Source of the DNA: Rhodobacter sp.
GTDB taxonomy: Bacteria > Pseudomonadota > Alphaproteobacteria > Rhodobacterales > Rhodobacteraceae
Assembly: GCA_020637555.1 (NCBI GenBank)
Contig: JACKKF010000007.1
Location: forward strand, 1-64,000
Direction: 5' to 3'
DNA: 64,000 nucleotides
Shown here: piece after piece, positions 1-9,156 of the stretch
How positions within the stretch are numbered: position 1 is the stretch's first letter
How the letters are laid out: each line of letters opens with the position of its first letter
Translations under genes and position numbers: made by a program
Notes under the pieces: generated by a model
The model's input: only the letters and a program-made list of their open reading frames with translations
Database searches by the model: none
Told to the model about the DNA's origin: nothing

Positions 1-576
1 TCGGATGCCTCGATCGCCAGTCAGATCACCCGCATCCGCGACCTGCCGCAAGAGCCGGACGTGATCATGCTGTGTTCGGTCATGCCGGGCGCTGCGGCGG
101 CTGTGCGCCAGATCCGGGCGGCGGGGATCAATTCGCTGATCCTGAACGGCTCGGCGGTTGACGGGTCCTATTGGCTGGATGCCACGCCGGGCCTGTCGGG
201 CTTTGCGCTGCCGGTGCAGGGGTCCATCTATGGCGATGACCCGCGCCCCGAGGTCGAGGCCTTCAACCAGGCCTATGCCGCGCGCACCGGCGCCCGCCCG
301 GCCAGCCAGTATGCCTATCCGGGCTATGTGCTGATCGACCTGTGGGCACGCGCCGTCGAACGTGCGGGCACGGTCGATGCCGCCGCCGTCACCGCCCAGC
401 TCGAGGCGATGCAGGACGAACCCACGGCCTTTGGCCCCCGCAGCTTTGCGTCCGACCTGCACCACCAGAACACCGCGCTGATGCAGATCATCGAGATCAC
501 CGATGGCACACCCGCGCGGGTCGACGAGTGGACGATCTCCGAGCCGGTGCCACTGTCGGTTCTGCTGGCGCAATGA
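1..576 (+). CDS. ABC transporter substrate-binding protein, LivK-like (5' partial)
   Basis: The frame is open from the first base, so the N-terminus (signal peptide and first lobe) lies outside the window; 191 residues are visible. They look like the C-terminal part of a type I periplasmic binding protein of the branched-chain amino acid/amide family: PDVIMLCSVMPGAAAAVRQI, then GINSLILNGSAVDG, and AYPGYVLIDLWARAVERAGT near the end. Such proteins deliver amino acids, amides or similar small molecules to an ABC importer. It lies 67 bases upstream of an aminotransferase on the same strand, so its ligand may be the substrate of the genes that follow. That link is inferred from position only. Confidence 0.85.
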   Translation, partial: SDASIASQITRIRDLPQEPDVIMLCSVMPGAAAAVRQIRAAGINSLILNGSAVDGSYWLDATPGLSGFALPVQGSIYGDDPRPEVEAFNQAYAARTGARPASQYAYPGYVLIDLWARAVERAGTVDAAAVTAQLEAMQDEPTAFGPRSFASDLHHQNTALMQIIEITDGTPARVDEWTISEPVPLSVLLAQ

Positions 577-643
577 CCCCGCTGGCGCGCCCGGCCTGTT
601 CCCCCGGGCGTGCCTCACCCCCTCTCTCAGGACCCGTCCCAAA

Positions 644-1933
644 ATGACCGAGACCCTCGCCTCCCGTCAGACCGCCGCCGTCGCGCGCGGTGTCGCCACG
701 CGCCGCATCTATGCCACCCGGGCCGAAAATGCCGAACTCTGGGATGACCAGGGGCGGCGGTTCCTCGATTTCGCGTCGGGGATCGCGGTGAACAACACCG
801 GCCATCGCCACCCGCGCGTGATGGCCGCCGTTGCGGCCCAGGCCGAGGCCTTCACCCACACCTGTTTCCACGTCGCCCCCTATGAGGGCTACATCAGCCT
901 GGCCGAGCGGCTGAACGCCGCCACGCCGGGCGATTTCGCCAAGAAGACGATGCTGGTGACGACCGGCGCCGAAGCCGTGGAAAACGCGATCAAGATGGCG
1001 CGCGCCTTTACCGGGCGGTCGGGGGTCATCGCCTTTTCCGGCGCGTTCCATGGCCGCACCCTGCTGGGCATGGCCCTGACCGGCAAGGTCGCGCCCTACA
1101 AGAAGGGGTTTGGCGCCATGCCGCCCGAGGTTCTTCACGCGCCCTTTCCGAATGCCTTTCATGGCGTGACCGAGGCCGATGCGCTGGGTCATCTTGAGCG
1201 GCTCTTCGCCTCGTCGGTCGATCCCGAACGCATCGCCGCGATCATTGTCGAACCCATTCAGGGCGAGGGCGGGTTCAACATCGCGCCCGCGGGCTTCCTG
1301 CAAGCCCTGCGTGCGATCTGCGACCGCCACGGCATCGTGCTGATTGCCGACGAGGTGCAGGCTGGCATGGCGCGCACCGGCCGGATGTTCGGCTTCGATC
1401 ACGCGGGTGTCGCCGCCGATCTGGTGACCATGGCCAAAGGGCTGGCGGGTGGCTTCCCGCTGTCCGCCGTGACCGGTCGGGCCGAGGTGGTGGATGCCCC
1501 CGGTGCGGGCGGTCTGGGCGGCACCTACGCGGGCAACCCGCTGGCGGTGGCGGCCTCGCACGCGGTGCTGGACGTCATCGCAGAGGAAGGGCTGTGCGCG
1601 CGCGCCGACGAAATCGGCGATGTGATCCGCGCGCGTCTCAACCAGATCGCGGCGCGGCAGGGCATGGAATGCATCGGCGAGGTGCGCGGACTTGGCGCCA
1701 TGAATGCGCTGGAACTGGTCACGGATCGCGCCACCAACGCGCCCGACGCCGCCCTCACGCAGGCCATCGTCGCCGAGGCCGAGGCGCGCGGCCTGATCCT
1801 GCTGTCGTGCGGCACGCGCTACAATGTGCTGCGCCTGTTGCCGCCGCTGACGATCCCGATGGATCACCTGCACGAGGCGCTGGATATCCTGGAAGCCGCG
1901 ATCGAGGCGGCGGCGATGAAACGGGCGGCCTGA
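644..1933 (+). CDS. gabT: Class III (omega-amino) aminotransferase, GabT-like
   Basis: A 429-residue PLP enzyme of aminotransferase class III. It shows a GabT-like N-terminus (FASGIAVNNTGHRHPRV), the TTGAEAVENAIKMAR phosphate/PLP region, IIVEPIQGEGGF, the PLP-ring aspartate D236 in ADEVQAGMARTG, and the Schiff-base lysine K265 in MAKGLAGGFPLS. The family moves the terminal amino group of an omega-amino acid or diamine to 2-oxoglutarate or pyruvate, giving an aldehyde. The ATG at 644 is chosen because similarity starts there; the frame is open further upstream without family-like sequence. The aldehyde dehydrogenase starts 3 bases after its stop, so the two are surely co-transcribed. GABA is the default substrate guess; putrescine-like amines, beta-alanine or taurine-type amines are equally possible. 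Confidence 0.9.
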   Translation: MTETLASRQTAAVARGVATRRIYATRAENAELWDDQGRRFLDFASGIAVNNTGHRHPRVMAAVAAQAEAFTHTCFHVAPYEGYISLAERLNAATPGDFAKKTMLVTTGAEAVENAIKMARAFTGRSGVIAFSGAFHGRTLLGMALTGKVAPYKKGFGAMPPEVLHAPFPNAFHGVTEADALGHLERLFASSVDPERIAAIIVEPIQGEGGFNIAPAGFLQALRAICDRHGIVLIADEVQAGMARTGRMFGFDHAGVAADLVTMAKGLAGGFPLSAVTGRAEVVDAPGAGGLGGTYAGNPLAVAASHAVLDVIAEEGLCARADEIGDVIRARLNQIAARQGMECIGEVRGLGAMNALELVTDRATNAPDAALTQAIVAEAEARGLILLSCGTRYNVLRLLPPLTIPMDHLHEALDILEAAIEAAAMKRAA

Positions 1934-1936
1934 GCG

Positions 1937-3376
1937 ATGCCGGATACCCGTCTCAACCTGATCGGTGGCGCCTGGGTCGCTGGCGACCACGCGGTCGAAA
2001 ACCGCAACCCCTCCGACCTGACCGACGTGATCGGCCTGTATGCGTCCGGTTCGGCGGCGGATGTCGCCCGCGCGGTCGAGGCCGCCCGCGCCGCGCAACC
2101 TTTCTGGGCTGCGGCGGGTCCGCAGGCGCGCGCCGACCTGCTTGAACGGATCGCGCGCGGGATCGATGCGCGCGAGGCCGAATTCGCAACCCTGCTGGCG
2201 CGCGAAGAGGGCAAGATCCTGGCCGAGGCGCTGGCCGAAACCCGCCGTGCCGCGCAGATCTTCCGCTTCCACGCGGGCGAGGCGCTGCGCGTCACCGGCG
2301 ATGCGGTCGATTCGGTTCGCCCCGGGGTCGAGGTCACGGCAACGCGCGAGCCCCTGGGCGTCGTCGGCCTGATCACGCCCTGGAATTTTCCGATCGCGAT
2401 CCCGGCGTGGAAACTGGCCCCCGCGCTGGCCCATGGCAACGCGGTGGTGCTGAAACCGGCCGAGCTGGTGCCAGGCACCGCGCATCTGCTGGTGCAGGTG
2501 ATCCAGGACGCCGGCTGCCCGCCCGGGCTGGTCAATCTGGTGATGGGGGCCGGCGCTGTCGTCGGGCAGGCGATGATCGACTCGCCGGGCATCGACGGGA
2601 TTTCCTTTACCGGGTCCGTCGCGACCGGCCGCCACATCGCCCGGCAGGCTGGCGCCAGACTGTTGAAGGTGCAGCTCGAGATGGGCGGCAAGAATCCGAT
2701 GGTGGTTCTGGATGATGCCGACCTGGACCTCGCCGTCGCGGCCTGCCTGAACGGGGCCTTCTTCTCGACCGGACAGCGTTGCACCGCCTCGTCGCGGCTG
2801 ATCGTGCAGGACGGCATCCATGACGCCTTTGTCGCGGCGCTGACCGGCCGGATGCAGGCGCTGCGCGTCGGGGCGGCGCTGGACCCGACCAGCCAGATCG
2901 GCCCTGTCGCCTCGGGTCCGCAACTGGCCTCGAACCTGGACTATGCGGCACTCGCCGCGACCGAGGGCTGCGCGGTCATCGGCGGCGCGCGGCTCGATCG
3001 TGCGACCGAGGGGTTCTTTCAGGCCCCCGCGCTGTTCGTGAACGCCTCCAACCAGATGCGTGTCGCGCGTGAGGAAATCTTCGGCCCCTGCGCCGCCGTC
3101 ATTCGCGTGCGCGACCTGGACGAGGCGCTGGCGACCGCGAACGACACCGACTTTGGTCTGTCCGCGGGGATCTGCACCGGGTCGCTGAAACACGCCACCG
3201 CGTTTCGTCGCGGTGCCCGGGCGGGCATGGTCATGGTCAACCTGCCCACGGCCGGGGTGGATTACCATGTGCCCTTTGGCGGCACCAAGGGCAGCTCATT
3301 CGGTGCGCGCGAACAGGGTCGTCACGCGGTCGAATTCTACACGACCGTGAAAACCGCCTACAGTTTCGGGGGGTAG
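1937..3376 (+). CDS. NAD(P)-dependent aldehyde dehydrogenase
   Basis: A 479-residue member of the aldehyde dehydrogenase superfamily. Visible active-site residues are N150 in TPWNFPIAIPAWK, the general base E248 in LEMGGKNPM, and nucleophile C282 in FSTGQRCTASSRL. The C-terminal FGGTKGSSFGAREQG followed by EFYTTVKTAY is most like 2-oxoglutarate semialdehyde and succinate semialdehyde dehydrogenases, which oxidise aldehyde to free acid rather than to acyl-CoA. Following the aminotransferase directly, it should oxidise that enzyme's aldehyde product to the carboxylate. The next gene, an acyl kinase, starts 4 bases after the stop. The exact substrate cannot be fixed from sequence. Confidence 0.9.
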   Translation: MPDTRLNLIGGAWVAGDHAVENRNPSDLTDVIGLYASGSAADVARAVEAARAAQPFWAAAGPQARADLLERIARGIDAREAEFATLLAREEGKILAEALAETRRAAQIFRFHAGEALRVTGDAVDSVRPGVEVTATREPLGVVGLITPWNFPIAIPAWKLAPALAHGNAVVLKPAELVPGTAHLLVQVIQDAGCPPGLVNLVMGAGAVVGQAMIDSPGIDGISFTGSVATGRHIARQAGARLLKVQLEMGGKNPMVVLDDADLDLAVAACLNGAFFSTGQRCTASSRLIVQDGIHDAFVAALTGRMQALRVGAALDPTSQIGPVASGPQLASNLDYAALAATEGCAVIGGARLDRATEGFFQAPALFVNASNQMRVAREEIFGPCAAVIRVRDLDEALATANDTDFGLSAGICTGSLKHATAFRRGARAGMVMVNLPTAGVDYHVPFGGTKGSSFGAREQGRHAVEFYTTVKTAYSFGG

Positions 3377-3380
3377 CGCG

Positions 3381-4490
3381 ATGGGCAAGGACCTGATCCT
3401 GACGATCAACCCCGGCACCACCACCACCCGCATCGGTCTGTTCGAACCGCAAGAGGGGGCGGTCACGACGGTGCTGGAACAGACCCTCGACCATGACGAG
3501 ACCGTCATGGCCGACTTTCCGACCATCGCCGCGCAATTGCCGTTCCGTGCGGCTGCCGTGGCCGGGTTTCTCGCGGCGCTGCCCGGCGGGGTGCGCCTGG
3601 CGGCGGTGGCCGGGCGCGGCGGCATGCTGACACCCGTTCCCGCCGGCGTGATCGCGGTCGATGACGCGCTGGTGGACATGGCGCTGCATCGCCCGGTGCA
3701 TCACCATGCGTCGAACCTGGGCGCACCGCTGGCGCATCGCATCGCCGGTCAGGCGGGATGCCCGGCCTTTATCGTCGACCCCGTCTCGGTCGATGAGTTG
3801 CCGCCCGTGGCGCGGGTGTCCGGCTGCCCCGAGATCCCGCGCTTTTCCTTTGTTCACGCGCTGAACATCCGCGCCTGCGGCCGCCGCCTGGCCGAGACCC
3901 TGAACAAGCCCCCGACGCGCGTGAACGCGGTCGTCGCGCATCTGGGCGCCGGCATTTCCGTGGCCGCGCTCAGGGGCGGGCGCATCGTGGACAACACGAA
4001 CCGGATGGAAGCGTCACCATTCTCGCCCGAACGCGCCGGTGGCTTGCCGCCCCTTGCGCTGATCGACCTGTGCTATTCGGGGGCATACACCCAGGCAGAG
4101 ATGAAAGCGAAGCTCTATGGCAAGGGCGGTGTCTTTGCCTATCTGGGAACCAGGGACATGCGCCGGGTCGAAGGGATGATCGACGCAGGCGATGCCCGCG
4201 CCCGGCTGGTGTGGGAGGCGATGATCTATCAGATCGCCAAGGCCATCGGCGCGATGGTGGCGGCTCTCGACGGGCGCGCCGATGCGATCGTGCTGACGGG
4301 CGGCATGGCGCAATCCCGGCGTCTGACCGACGCGCTGACCCGTCGCGTGCAGGCGTTCGCGCCGGTCACGCTGTTTCCGGGCAGCCACGAAAGCCGCGCG
4401 CTGGCCGAAGGCGCGGCGCGGGCACTGGCCGGTCAGGAGCCGGCGCTTGCCTGGCCCGTTCAGCCCAGGGTCGAGTCCTTGCCATGGTGA
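3381..4490 (+). CDS. Butyrate/acetate kinase family acyl kinase
   Basis: A 369-residue ASKHA-fold acyl kinase. The N-terminal phosphate loop INPGTTTTRIGLF and the VVAHLGAGISVAALRGG segment are diagnostic; FSFVHALNIRACGRRLAE and the overall length are closer to butyrate kinase (Buk) than to the ~400-residue acetate kinases. It would interconvert a carboxylate plus ATP with an acyl phosphate. It is the third gene of a tight cluster and overlaps the phosphate acyltransferase by 7 bases, the usual kinase/transacylase pairing. In this context it probably activates the acid made by the upstream dehydrogenase. The acyl chain is unknown. Confidence 0.85.
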   Translation: MGKDLILTINPGTTTTRIGLFEPQEGAVTTVLEQTLDHDETVMADFPTIAAQLPFRAAAVAGFLAALPGGVRLAAVAGRGGMLTPVPAGVIAVDDALVDMALHRPVHHHASNLGAPLAHRIAGQAGCPAFIVDPVSVDELPPVARVSGCPEIPRFSFVHALNIRACGRRLAETLNKPPTRVNAVVAHLGAGISVAALRGGRIVDNTNRMEASPFSPERAGGLPPLALIDLCYSGAYTQAEMKAKLYGKGGVFAYLGTRDMRRVEGMIDAGDARARLVWEAMIYQIAKAIGAMVAALDGRADAIVLTGGMAQSRRLTDALTRRVQAFAPVTLFPGSHESRALAEGAARALAGQEPALAWPVQPRVESLPW

Positions 4491-5368
4491 TCCGCAGTTT
4501 TGCCGCGCTCGAGGGCGCGCTGGCCGGTTGCACGGGGCTCAGGCCCGCCATTGCCGGGGCGGGCGATGCCGGGGTGATGCAGGCGCTGGTGGCGGGGCTG
4601 GAAACCGGCCTGGTGCAGGATGCCGTCCTGACCGGCGCCGCCGACACGCCGATCCCCGCCGAATGGCGCGACCGTCTGCGCCTGCTTCCTGCCGAGACAC
4701 CCACCGAGGCCGCCACGCTGGCCGTGGCCGAGGTGCGCGCGGGCCGGGCCGACGTGCTGGTGAAGGGGCAGGTGGACAGTGCCGCCTATCTGCGCGCGGT
4801 CGTCGCGCGCGGGACGGGTCTGCGCGCCTCGGGCATCCTGTCGAACCTGACATTGGCCGAGATACCCGGCATGGACCGTCTGATCGGCGCGACGGACAAT
4901 GGCATCGTGCCCCTGCCGGATCTGGCGCAGAAGCGCGCGATGATCGCAAACGCGGTGCCACTGTTTCACGCGCTGGGCGTGCAGCGGCCCCGCGTGGCGG
5001 CCATCGCGGCCTCGGAAAAGGTCAGCGCAGGGCAGCCGGCGACCCTGGACGCGCGCGCGTTGGCCCTGGACCCGCCCGCCGGGGTGCTGGTCGCCGGGCC
5101 CTTTGGCTATGACGTGGCGCTGTCGCCCGCCGCGGCCCGCGCCAAGGGGTTGCTGGATTGCCCGGTGGCGGGGCGGGCGGACCTGATCCTGTTCCCGTCG
5201 ATCGAGGCCGGGAATGCCACCGTCAAGGCCTGGAAACTGCACGCACAGGCGCGCACCGCCAGCATCGTGCTGGGCGCGCGCGTGCCGGTGCTGCTGAACT
5301 CGCGGTCGGACGGCCCCGAGGCCCGGCGCCTGGGGCTGATCCTGGCGGCGGCGCTCTTGCGGCTCTAG
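4484..5368 (+). CDS. Phosphate acetyl/butyryltransferase family protein
   Basis: A 294-residue protein of the PTA_PTB family. The features are VKGQVDSAAYLRAVVARGTG, the central AAIAASEKVSAG, and the C-terminal ILFPSIEAGNATVKAWK followed by ASIVLGARVPVLLNSRSDG. These resemble phosphotransbutyrylase and the catalytic domain of Pta. The enzyme would exchange the phosphate of an acyl phosphate for CoA. The ATG at 4484 lies inside the ATGGTGA overlap with the kinase stop, indicating translational coupling. Together the two enzymes turn a free acid into an acyl-CoA without an acyl-CoA synthetase, or run in reverse to make ATP. Confidence 0.85.
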   Translation: MVIRSFAALEGALAGCTGLRPAIAGAGDAGVMQALVAGLETGLVQDAVLTGAADTPIPAEWRDRLRLLPAETPTEAATLAVAEVRAGRADVLVKGQVDSAAYLRAVVARGTGLRASGILSNLTLAEIPGMDRLIGATDNGIVPLPDLAQKRAMIANAVPLFHALGVQRPRVAAIAASEKVSAGQPATLDARALALDPPAGVLVAGPFGYDVALSPAAARAKGLLDCPVAGRADLILFPSIEAGNATVKAWKLHAQARTASIVLGARVPVLLNSRSDGPEARRLGLILAAALLRL

Positions 5369-5373
5369 GGGCG

Positions 5374-6999
5374 TCAGATGCGCATCCGGGGCACATCCTC
5401 GGGGTCGAGCTTCAGTTCGATCAGCAGGGGGCGGGTGCGGGTGGCGATGGCTTCCAGCGCGGTTTCAAGCGCCGCGTTGCTGTCCACGCGGATCCCGTCC
5501 CCCCCCAGCGCCGTCGCCACCTCGGCGAACGAGGGCCAATCGAACTGCGACAGGCCCGGGTCCATGGCGCGGTCCAGAAACTGGATATGCTCGGCCCCAT
5601 AGGCGCTGTCGTTGCAGACGATGACGATCAGGTCCAGACCCAGCCGCACGGCCGTGTTGAACTCGTTCACGCCGCCCATCATGAAACCGCCGTCGCCGGT
5701 GAACAGCACCACGGGCCGGTCGGGCGCGGCCAGCGCGGCGCCGATCGCCTCTTGCAGGCCCAGCCCGATCGAACCGAAGTTGGCGGTGACGATGAAATTG
5801 CGCGGATCGGGGGCCGAGATGCGGCACCAGACCTCGGTCATGAAACGCCCGCCGTCGGTCGTGAGCACACGGGCCTTCGGCAACGCGGCTTCCAGTTTTT
5901 CCAGCGCCGGCACGAAATCCACGCAGCCCGGCTTGGCCTTGCCCGGGCGGCCCGGCGGGTGGCGCGTCAGCACCGCCATGTCCAGATCGCGGGTAAAGCC
6001 CGAGGGCGCGATTTCGGCCTCGTTCAGCCACCAGACGATGTTGTCGGCGGTCAGCGCGGCATCGGCGACCAGCGCGGCATCGGCGTGGAAGTTCTTGCTG
6101 ACCTCGGTCGGCGTGTCGTTGATCTGCACGACGCGCTTGCCCTTCATCAGCTTGCCCTTGTCGGTGGTGAAATGGTGCAGAGAGGTGCCGAAACACACCA
6201 CGCAATCGGACTGCGCGATGGCGTCATAGGTGGCGGGCGTGCTGAGCGTGCCGAAAATGTCCAGATTGTAGGGGTGGCCGTTGAACAGCCCCTTGGCCTT
6301 GAGCGTGGTCGCCAACGGGGCCTCCAGCCGGTCGGCCAGGCGGATCAGGGCCTCGCGCGCATCCGCGGCACCGCCGCCCGCCAGAATGATCGGGCGACGG
6401 GCCGAGGCGATCATGCCGACGGCCGCATCCAGATCGTCGCCCTCGGGCACATAGGCGGGGGCGGCAAAGGCGGGGAAGGTGACGGACCGATGCGCCTGTT
6501 CCTGCCACATGAAATCGGCGGGCATGTTCAGCACGATGGGGCGCTTTTCCACCCGGGCGCGATAGAACGCATGGGCCACGTCATGCGCGGCGGTGGCGGG
6601 GGACCGCATCTGCTCGAACCCGGCGCCGGTGACCTTGACCACCTCGCGCTGGTCGATGTTCTGCAGGTTCTGCGGGGTCATCACCGGCGTGTCGCCGGCC
6701 AGCAGCACCATCGGGATATGGCCGCGCGCGCCCTCGGTCAGGGCGGTGACGCAGTTCGTCAGGGCCGGGCCGTGGGTCACGGTGGCGACGCCGATCTGGC
6801 CCGAGACATGGCTCCAGGCCATGGCCATCAGCACCGCGCTGCCTTCATAGGCGACAGGCACGAAGGTGCCGCCGCCTTGCCGGACATAGTGATCCACCAT
6901 GAACAGGTTCGCGTCGCCCATCAGGCCGAACATGGTCTGGATGCCATGATCCAGCACCGATTGCGCGATGGACTGATAGGTGTAGCTCCTGGCGGACAT
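5374..6999 (-). CDS. Thiamine diphosphate-dependent enzyme, acetolactate synthase-like
   Basis: A 541-residue protein with the three domains of the POX/ALS-type ThDP family. The N-terminal pyrimidine-binding domain carries the cofactor-activating glutamate E52 in VAYEGSAVLMAMAW. The central domain has the ILAGGGAADA segment, and the C-terminal PP domain has the GDGGFMMGGVNEFNTA metal/ThDP motif. Family members include acetolactate synthase, benzoylformate decarboxylase and sulfoacetaldehyde acetyltransferase (Xsc); this protein is shorter than typical Xsc (~590). It is convergent with the amine/acyl-CoA cluster, with 5 bases between the stops, so it is not in that operon although it may be functionally linked. 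The substrate cannot be assigned. Confidence 0.85.
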   Translation of the reverse strand: MSARSYTYQSIAQSVLDHGIQTMFGLMGDANLFMVDHYVRQGGGTFVPVAYEGSAVLMAMAWSHVSGQIGVATVTHGPALTNCVTALTEGARGHIPMVLLAGDTPVMTPQNLQNIDQREVVKVTGAGFEQMRSPATAAHDVAHAFYRARVEKRPIVLNMPADFMWQEQAHRSVTFPAFAAPAYVPEGDDLDAAVGMIASARRPIILAGGGAADAREALIRLADRLEAPLATTLKAKGLFNGHPYNLDIFGTLSTPATYDAIAQSDCVVCFGTSLHHFTTDKGKLMKGKRVVQINDTPTEVSKNFHADAALVADAALTADNIVWWLNEAEIAPSGFTRDLDMAVLTRHPPGRPGKAKPGCVDFVPALEKLEAALPKARVLTTDGGRFMTEVWCRISAPDPRNFIVTANFGSIGLGLQEAIGAALAAPDRPVVLFTGDGGFMMGGVNEFNTAVRLGLDLIVIVCNDSAYGAEHIQFLDRAMDPGLSQFDWPSFAEVATALGGDGIRVDSNAALETALEAIATRTRPLLIELKLDPEDVPRMRI

Positions 7000-7113
7000 C
7001 GGCGTGTTCCCCTCGACGAATGGTTCCGTGCCTGTTTCGCATAGTCTCGGGGCTTGGCAACCCCTGCCGCCGCGGTCGCCCCCCCCTTGCGGGTTGGGGT
7101 GCCGGACCGGGGC

Positions 7114-9156
7114 CTAGGGCGAGGGTAGCACGAAACCGTGCACCCTGTCGGTCCCGTGCGGCAGGGTGCCGGCATCCTGTGCCCCGGCCGCCAGCAACGC
7201 CTGCGCCAGCGCCGCCAGGTCAGCCGGCGAGCCTGCCTGCGCCGGGGATGCGCCCGTGTCGGACACCGCATCGCTGCCGACGCTGCCCAGAAACAGCCGC
7301 TGGCCGCCCGCGGTGACGAAATGCGAGGGCCAGAACCGCGCATGAACCGCCGTGCCCGCCACCGTGGCGGGGGCCGCAAGGGTCAGGACCTCGGGCGCGC
7401 CGCGCCAGAAATGGGGTGCGATCCCGATCGAGGGGTCGGCGTCGGCCTCGACCGCGGCATTCAGCGCCCCGATCAGGGCGCGCGGACCCTGTGACGCCAT
7501 CGCCGTCCAGCCTTGCCCGGTGAGCGCGGCGGACAGGGTGGCGCTATCGCGGGCCAGCACGGCGACCGTCAACGTGCGAACCGGCGTGCCCAGCAGGGAC
7601 AGGGTCTGCAACGAGGGGGTGTCGGGCTGCGCCAGGGCCCCGGCCAGCGAGGTGATCTGCTGATCGGCGGGGGGCAGCACGGCAGGGCTGCGCGGCGGGG
7701 CATAGCGCCAGCCCTCGAACGCGGCCAGCACCACCAGGGCGGCGACCGCGGCATAGCCGGCGAACAGCCGCCAGCCGGGCGTCGGCGGGGCGGGGCTGGG
7801 CCAGCGGTCGGCCAGCCATTCGGCCACGGCGATCCCCATGACCAGCGCCAGCGCGCCGACCAGCCACCCGCTGAGAACATCGGACAGGTAGTGTTCGATC
7901 AGGTAGACACGGCTTCCTCCGATCGCCAGCGCCAGGAGGCCGGCACCCAGCAGCGCGGTTTCGGCCCTAAGCTTGCCCAGACGCCATAGCGCATAGGCGA
8001 TCACGCCAAAGGCGGCGATGGATGACCCCGCATGACCCGAAGGAAAGCTGTTCGAGGTTTCCAGATAATACCCCAGCGGCGAGCGCGGGCGCTGGAACAC
8101 CAGCTTCAGCGCCGCGATGGCGCCCGCGCTGCCCGCAACCGAAATCGCCACCCCGACCGCCAGTGCGATCTGTCGGCGCAACAGCAGCCAGGCCAGCATC
8201 GCCAGGCTGAGAGGGGCCACCACATGCGCGCTGCCCAGCGCCGTGAACGCGGTGGCGACCCGGACGGGCAGCGGCGCCTGCAGGCTGTGGATCCAGGCCG
8301 CCAGGCGGGTGTCGACCTGCAGGATCGGATCGCCTGACAGGAAATCCACCACCGTGCCCAGCCAGACGGCACCGATATAGACGAACAGCGCGCTGAGCAG
8401 CGTCAATGGCAGACCGCCAAAGGCGTGACGGTTGACCCGCGCGGCCAGCCAGGCGGCGGTGCGGGGATGCGCGGCGATCACCCGGGCGACCGGCGGTTGC
8501 GCCGCCAGGGCGCGTGCCGCCACGCCCAGGATGGTGCCGGCCAGCGGCACCAGCCGCAACGCCGCAAAGAGCAGCAACCACAGCAGCGCCAGGACCGCCA
8601 GCGCCAGCCCGGCGACAAGCGCGGCACGGCCCAGCGTGTTGCCGAGGACCCTGGCCGCGTCGCCCATCAGGTAGCCCAGTCCCACATGCGCCAGCGCATA
8701 GGGCAAGCTGCCCGCCAGGTTCCACAGGAAGAAGCGCCGCCGGTCCATCCCCGCCATCGCGGCGGCCAGCGGAACCAGCCCGGCGACCGGGCCCAGGAAC
8801 CGACCCAGCACCAGGGCCAGCCCGCCTCGGCGCTCGAAGAGGCCGCGCGCGCGGTGGAACACGGCCGAGCTTTCGATCTTTGATCGCCCCGGAATGCGTT
8901 GCAGCGCCAGCCGCCCCGTCCAGTAGCTGAGTTCGGACCCCAGCACCGACCCCAGCGCGACGAACCAGACCAGATCAAGGAAATCCATGAGGCCCTGTTG
9001 CACCAGCAAACCGCCGGCATCGACGATCAGGGTGCCGGGCACGATGACCCCGGTCAGGAAAAAGGCTTCCAGCGCCGATGCCAGCCCGATCAGCCAGTAT
9101 CCGAACACGCCAAAGGACTGAAGCGACGGCAGGATCTGGTCAATCGAGGGAAACAT
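7114..9156 (-). CDS. DedA-PAP2-LssY fusion membrane protein (lipid phosphatase/flippase candidate)
   Basis: A 680-residue polytopic protein with three parts. Residues about 1-190 are a DedA/SNARE-associated (VTT) domain with EAFFLTGVIVPGTLIVD and GRFLGPVAGLVPLAAAMAG. The middle is a PAP2 phosphatase with all three signature pieces: KLVFQRPR, the PSGH motif in SFPSGHAGSS, and GGSRVYLIEHYLSD. The last ~190 residues resemble the LssY C-terminal domain. DedA proteins translocate polyprenyl phosphate or phospholipid, and PAP2 enzymes dephosphorylate such lipids, so a role in envelope lipid recycling is likely. The ATG at 9156 is preferred because AAGGAAGG sits just upstream. It overlaps the preceding flippase-like gene by 17 bases. 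Confidence 0.88.
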   Translation of the reverse strand: MFPSIDQILPSLQSFGVFGYWLIGLASALEAFFLTGVIVPGTLIVDAGGLLVQQGLMDFLDLVWFVALGSVLGSELSYWTGRLALQRIPGRSKIESSAVFHRARGLFERRGGLALVLGRFLGPVAGLVPLAAAMAGMDRRRFFLWNLAGSLPYALAHVGLGYLMGDAARVLGNTLGRAALVAGLALAVLALLWLLLFAALRLVPLAGTILGVAARALAAQPPVARVIAAHPRTAAWLAARVNRHAFGGLPLTLLSALFVYIGAVWLGTVVDFLSGDPILQVDTRLAAWIHSLQAPLPVRVATAFTALGSAHVVAPLSLAMLAWLLLRRQIALAVGVAISVAGSAGAIAALKLVFQRPRSPLGYYLETSNSFPSGHAGSSIAAFGVIAYALWRLGKLRAETALLGAGLLALAIGGSRVYLIEHYLSDVLSGWLVGALALVMGIAVAEWLADRWPSPAPPTPGWRLFAGYAAVAALVVLAAFEGWRYAPPRSPAVLPPADQQITSLAGALAQPDTPSLQTLSLLGTPVRTLTVAVLARDSATLSAALTGQGWTAMASQGPRALIGALNAAVEADADPSIGIAPHFWRGAPEVLTLAAPATVAGTAVHARFWPSHFVTAGGQRLFLGSVGSDAVSDTGASPAQAGSPADLAALAQALLAAGAQDAGTLPHGTDRVHGFVLPSP

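Noticed and set aside
497..3268. A 923-codon minus-strand frame antisense to the aminotransferase and aldehyde dehydrogenase
   Set aside because: Both sense genes have full catalytic motifs. The antisense product is low-complexity and has no recognisable domain or RBS.
5158..7044. A 628-codon plus-strand frame opposite the ThDP enzyme
   Set aside because: The minus-strand protein has intact ThDP motifs. The plus frame is Gly/His/Gln/Arg-rich shadow sequence and also overlaps the end of the phosphate acyltransferase gene.
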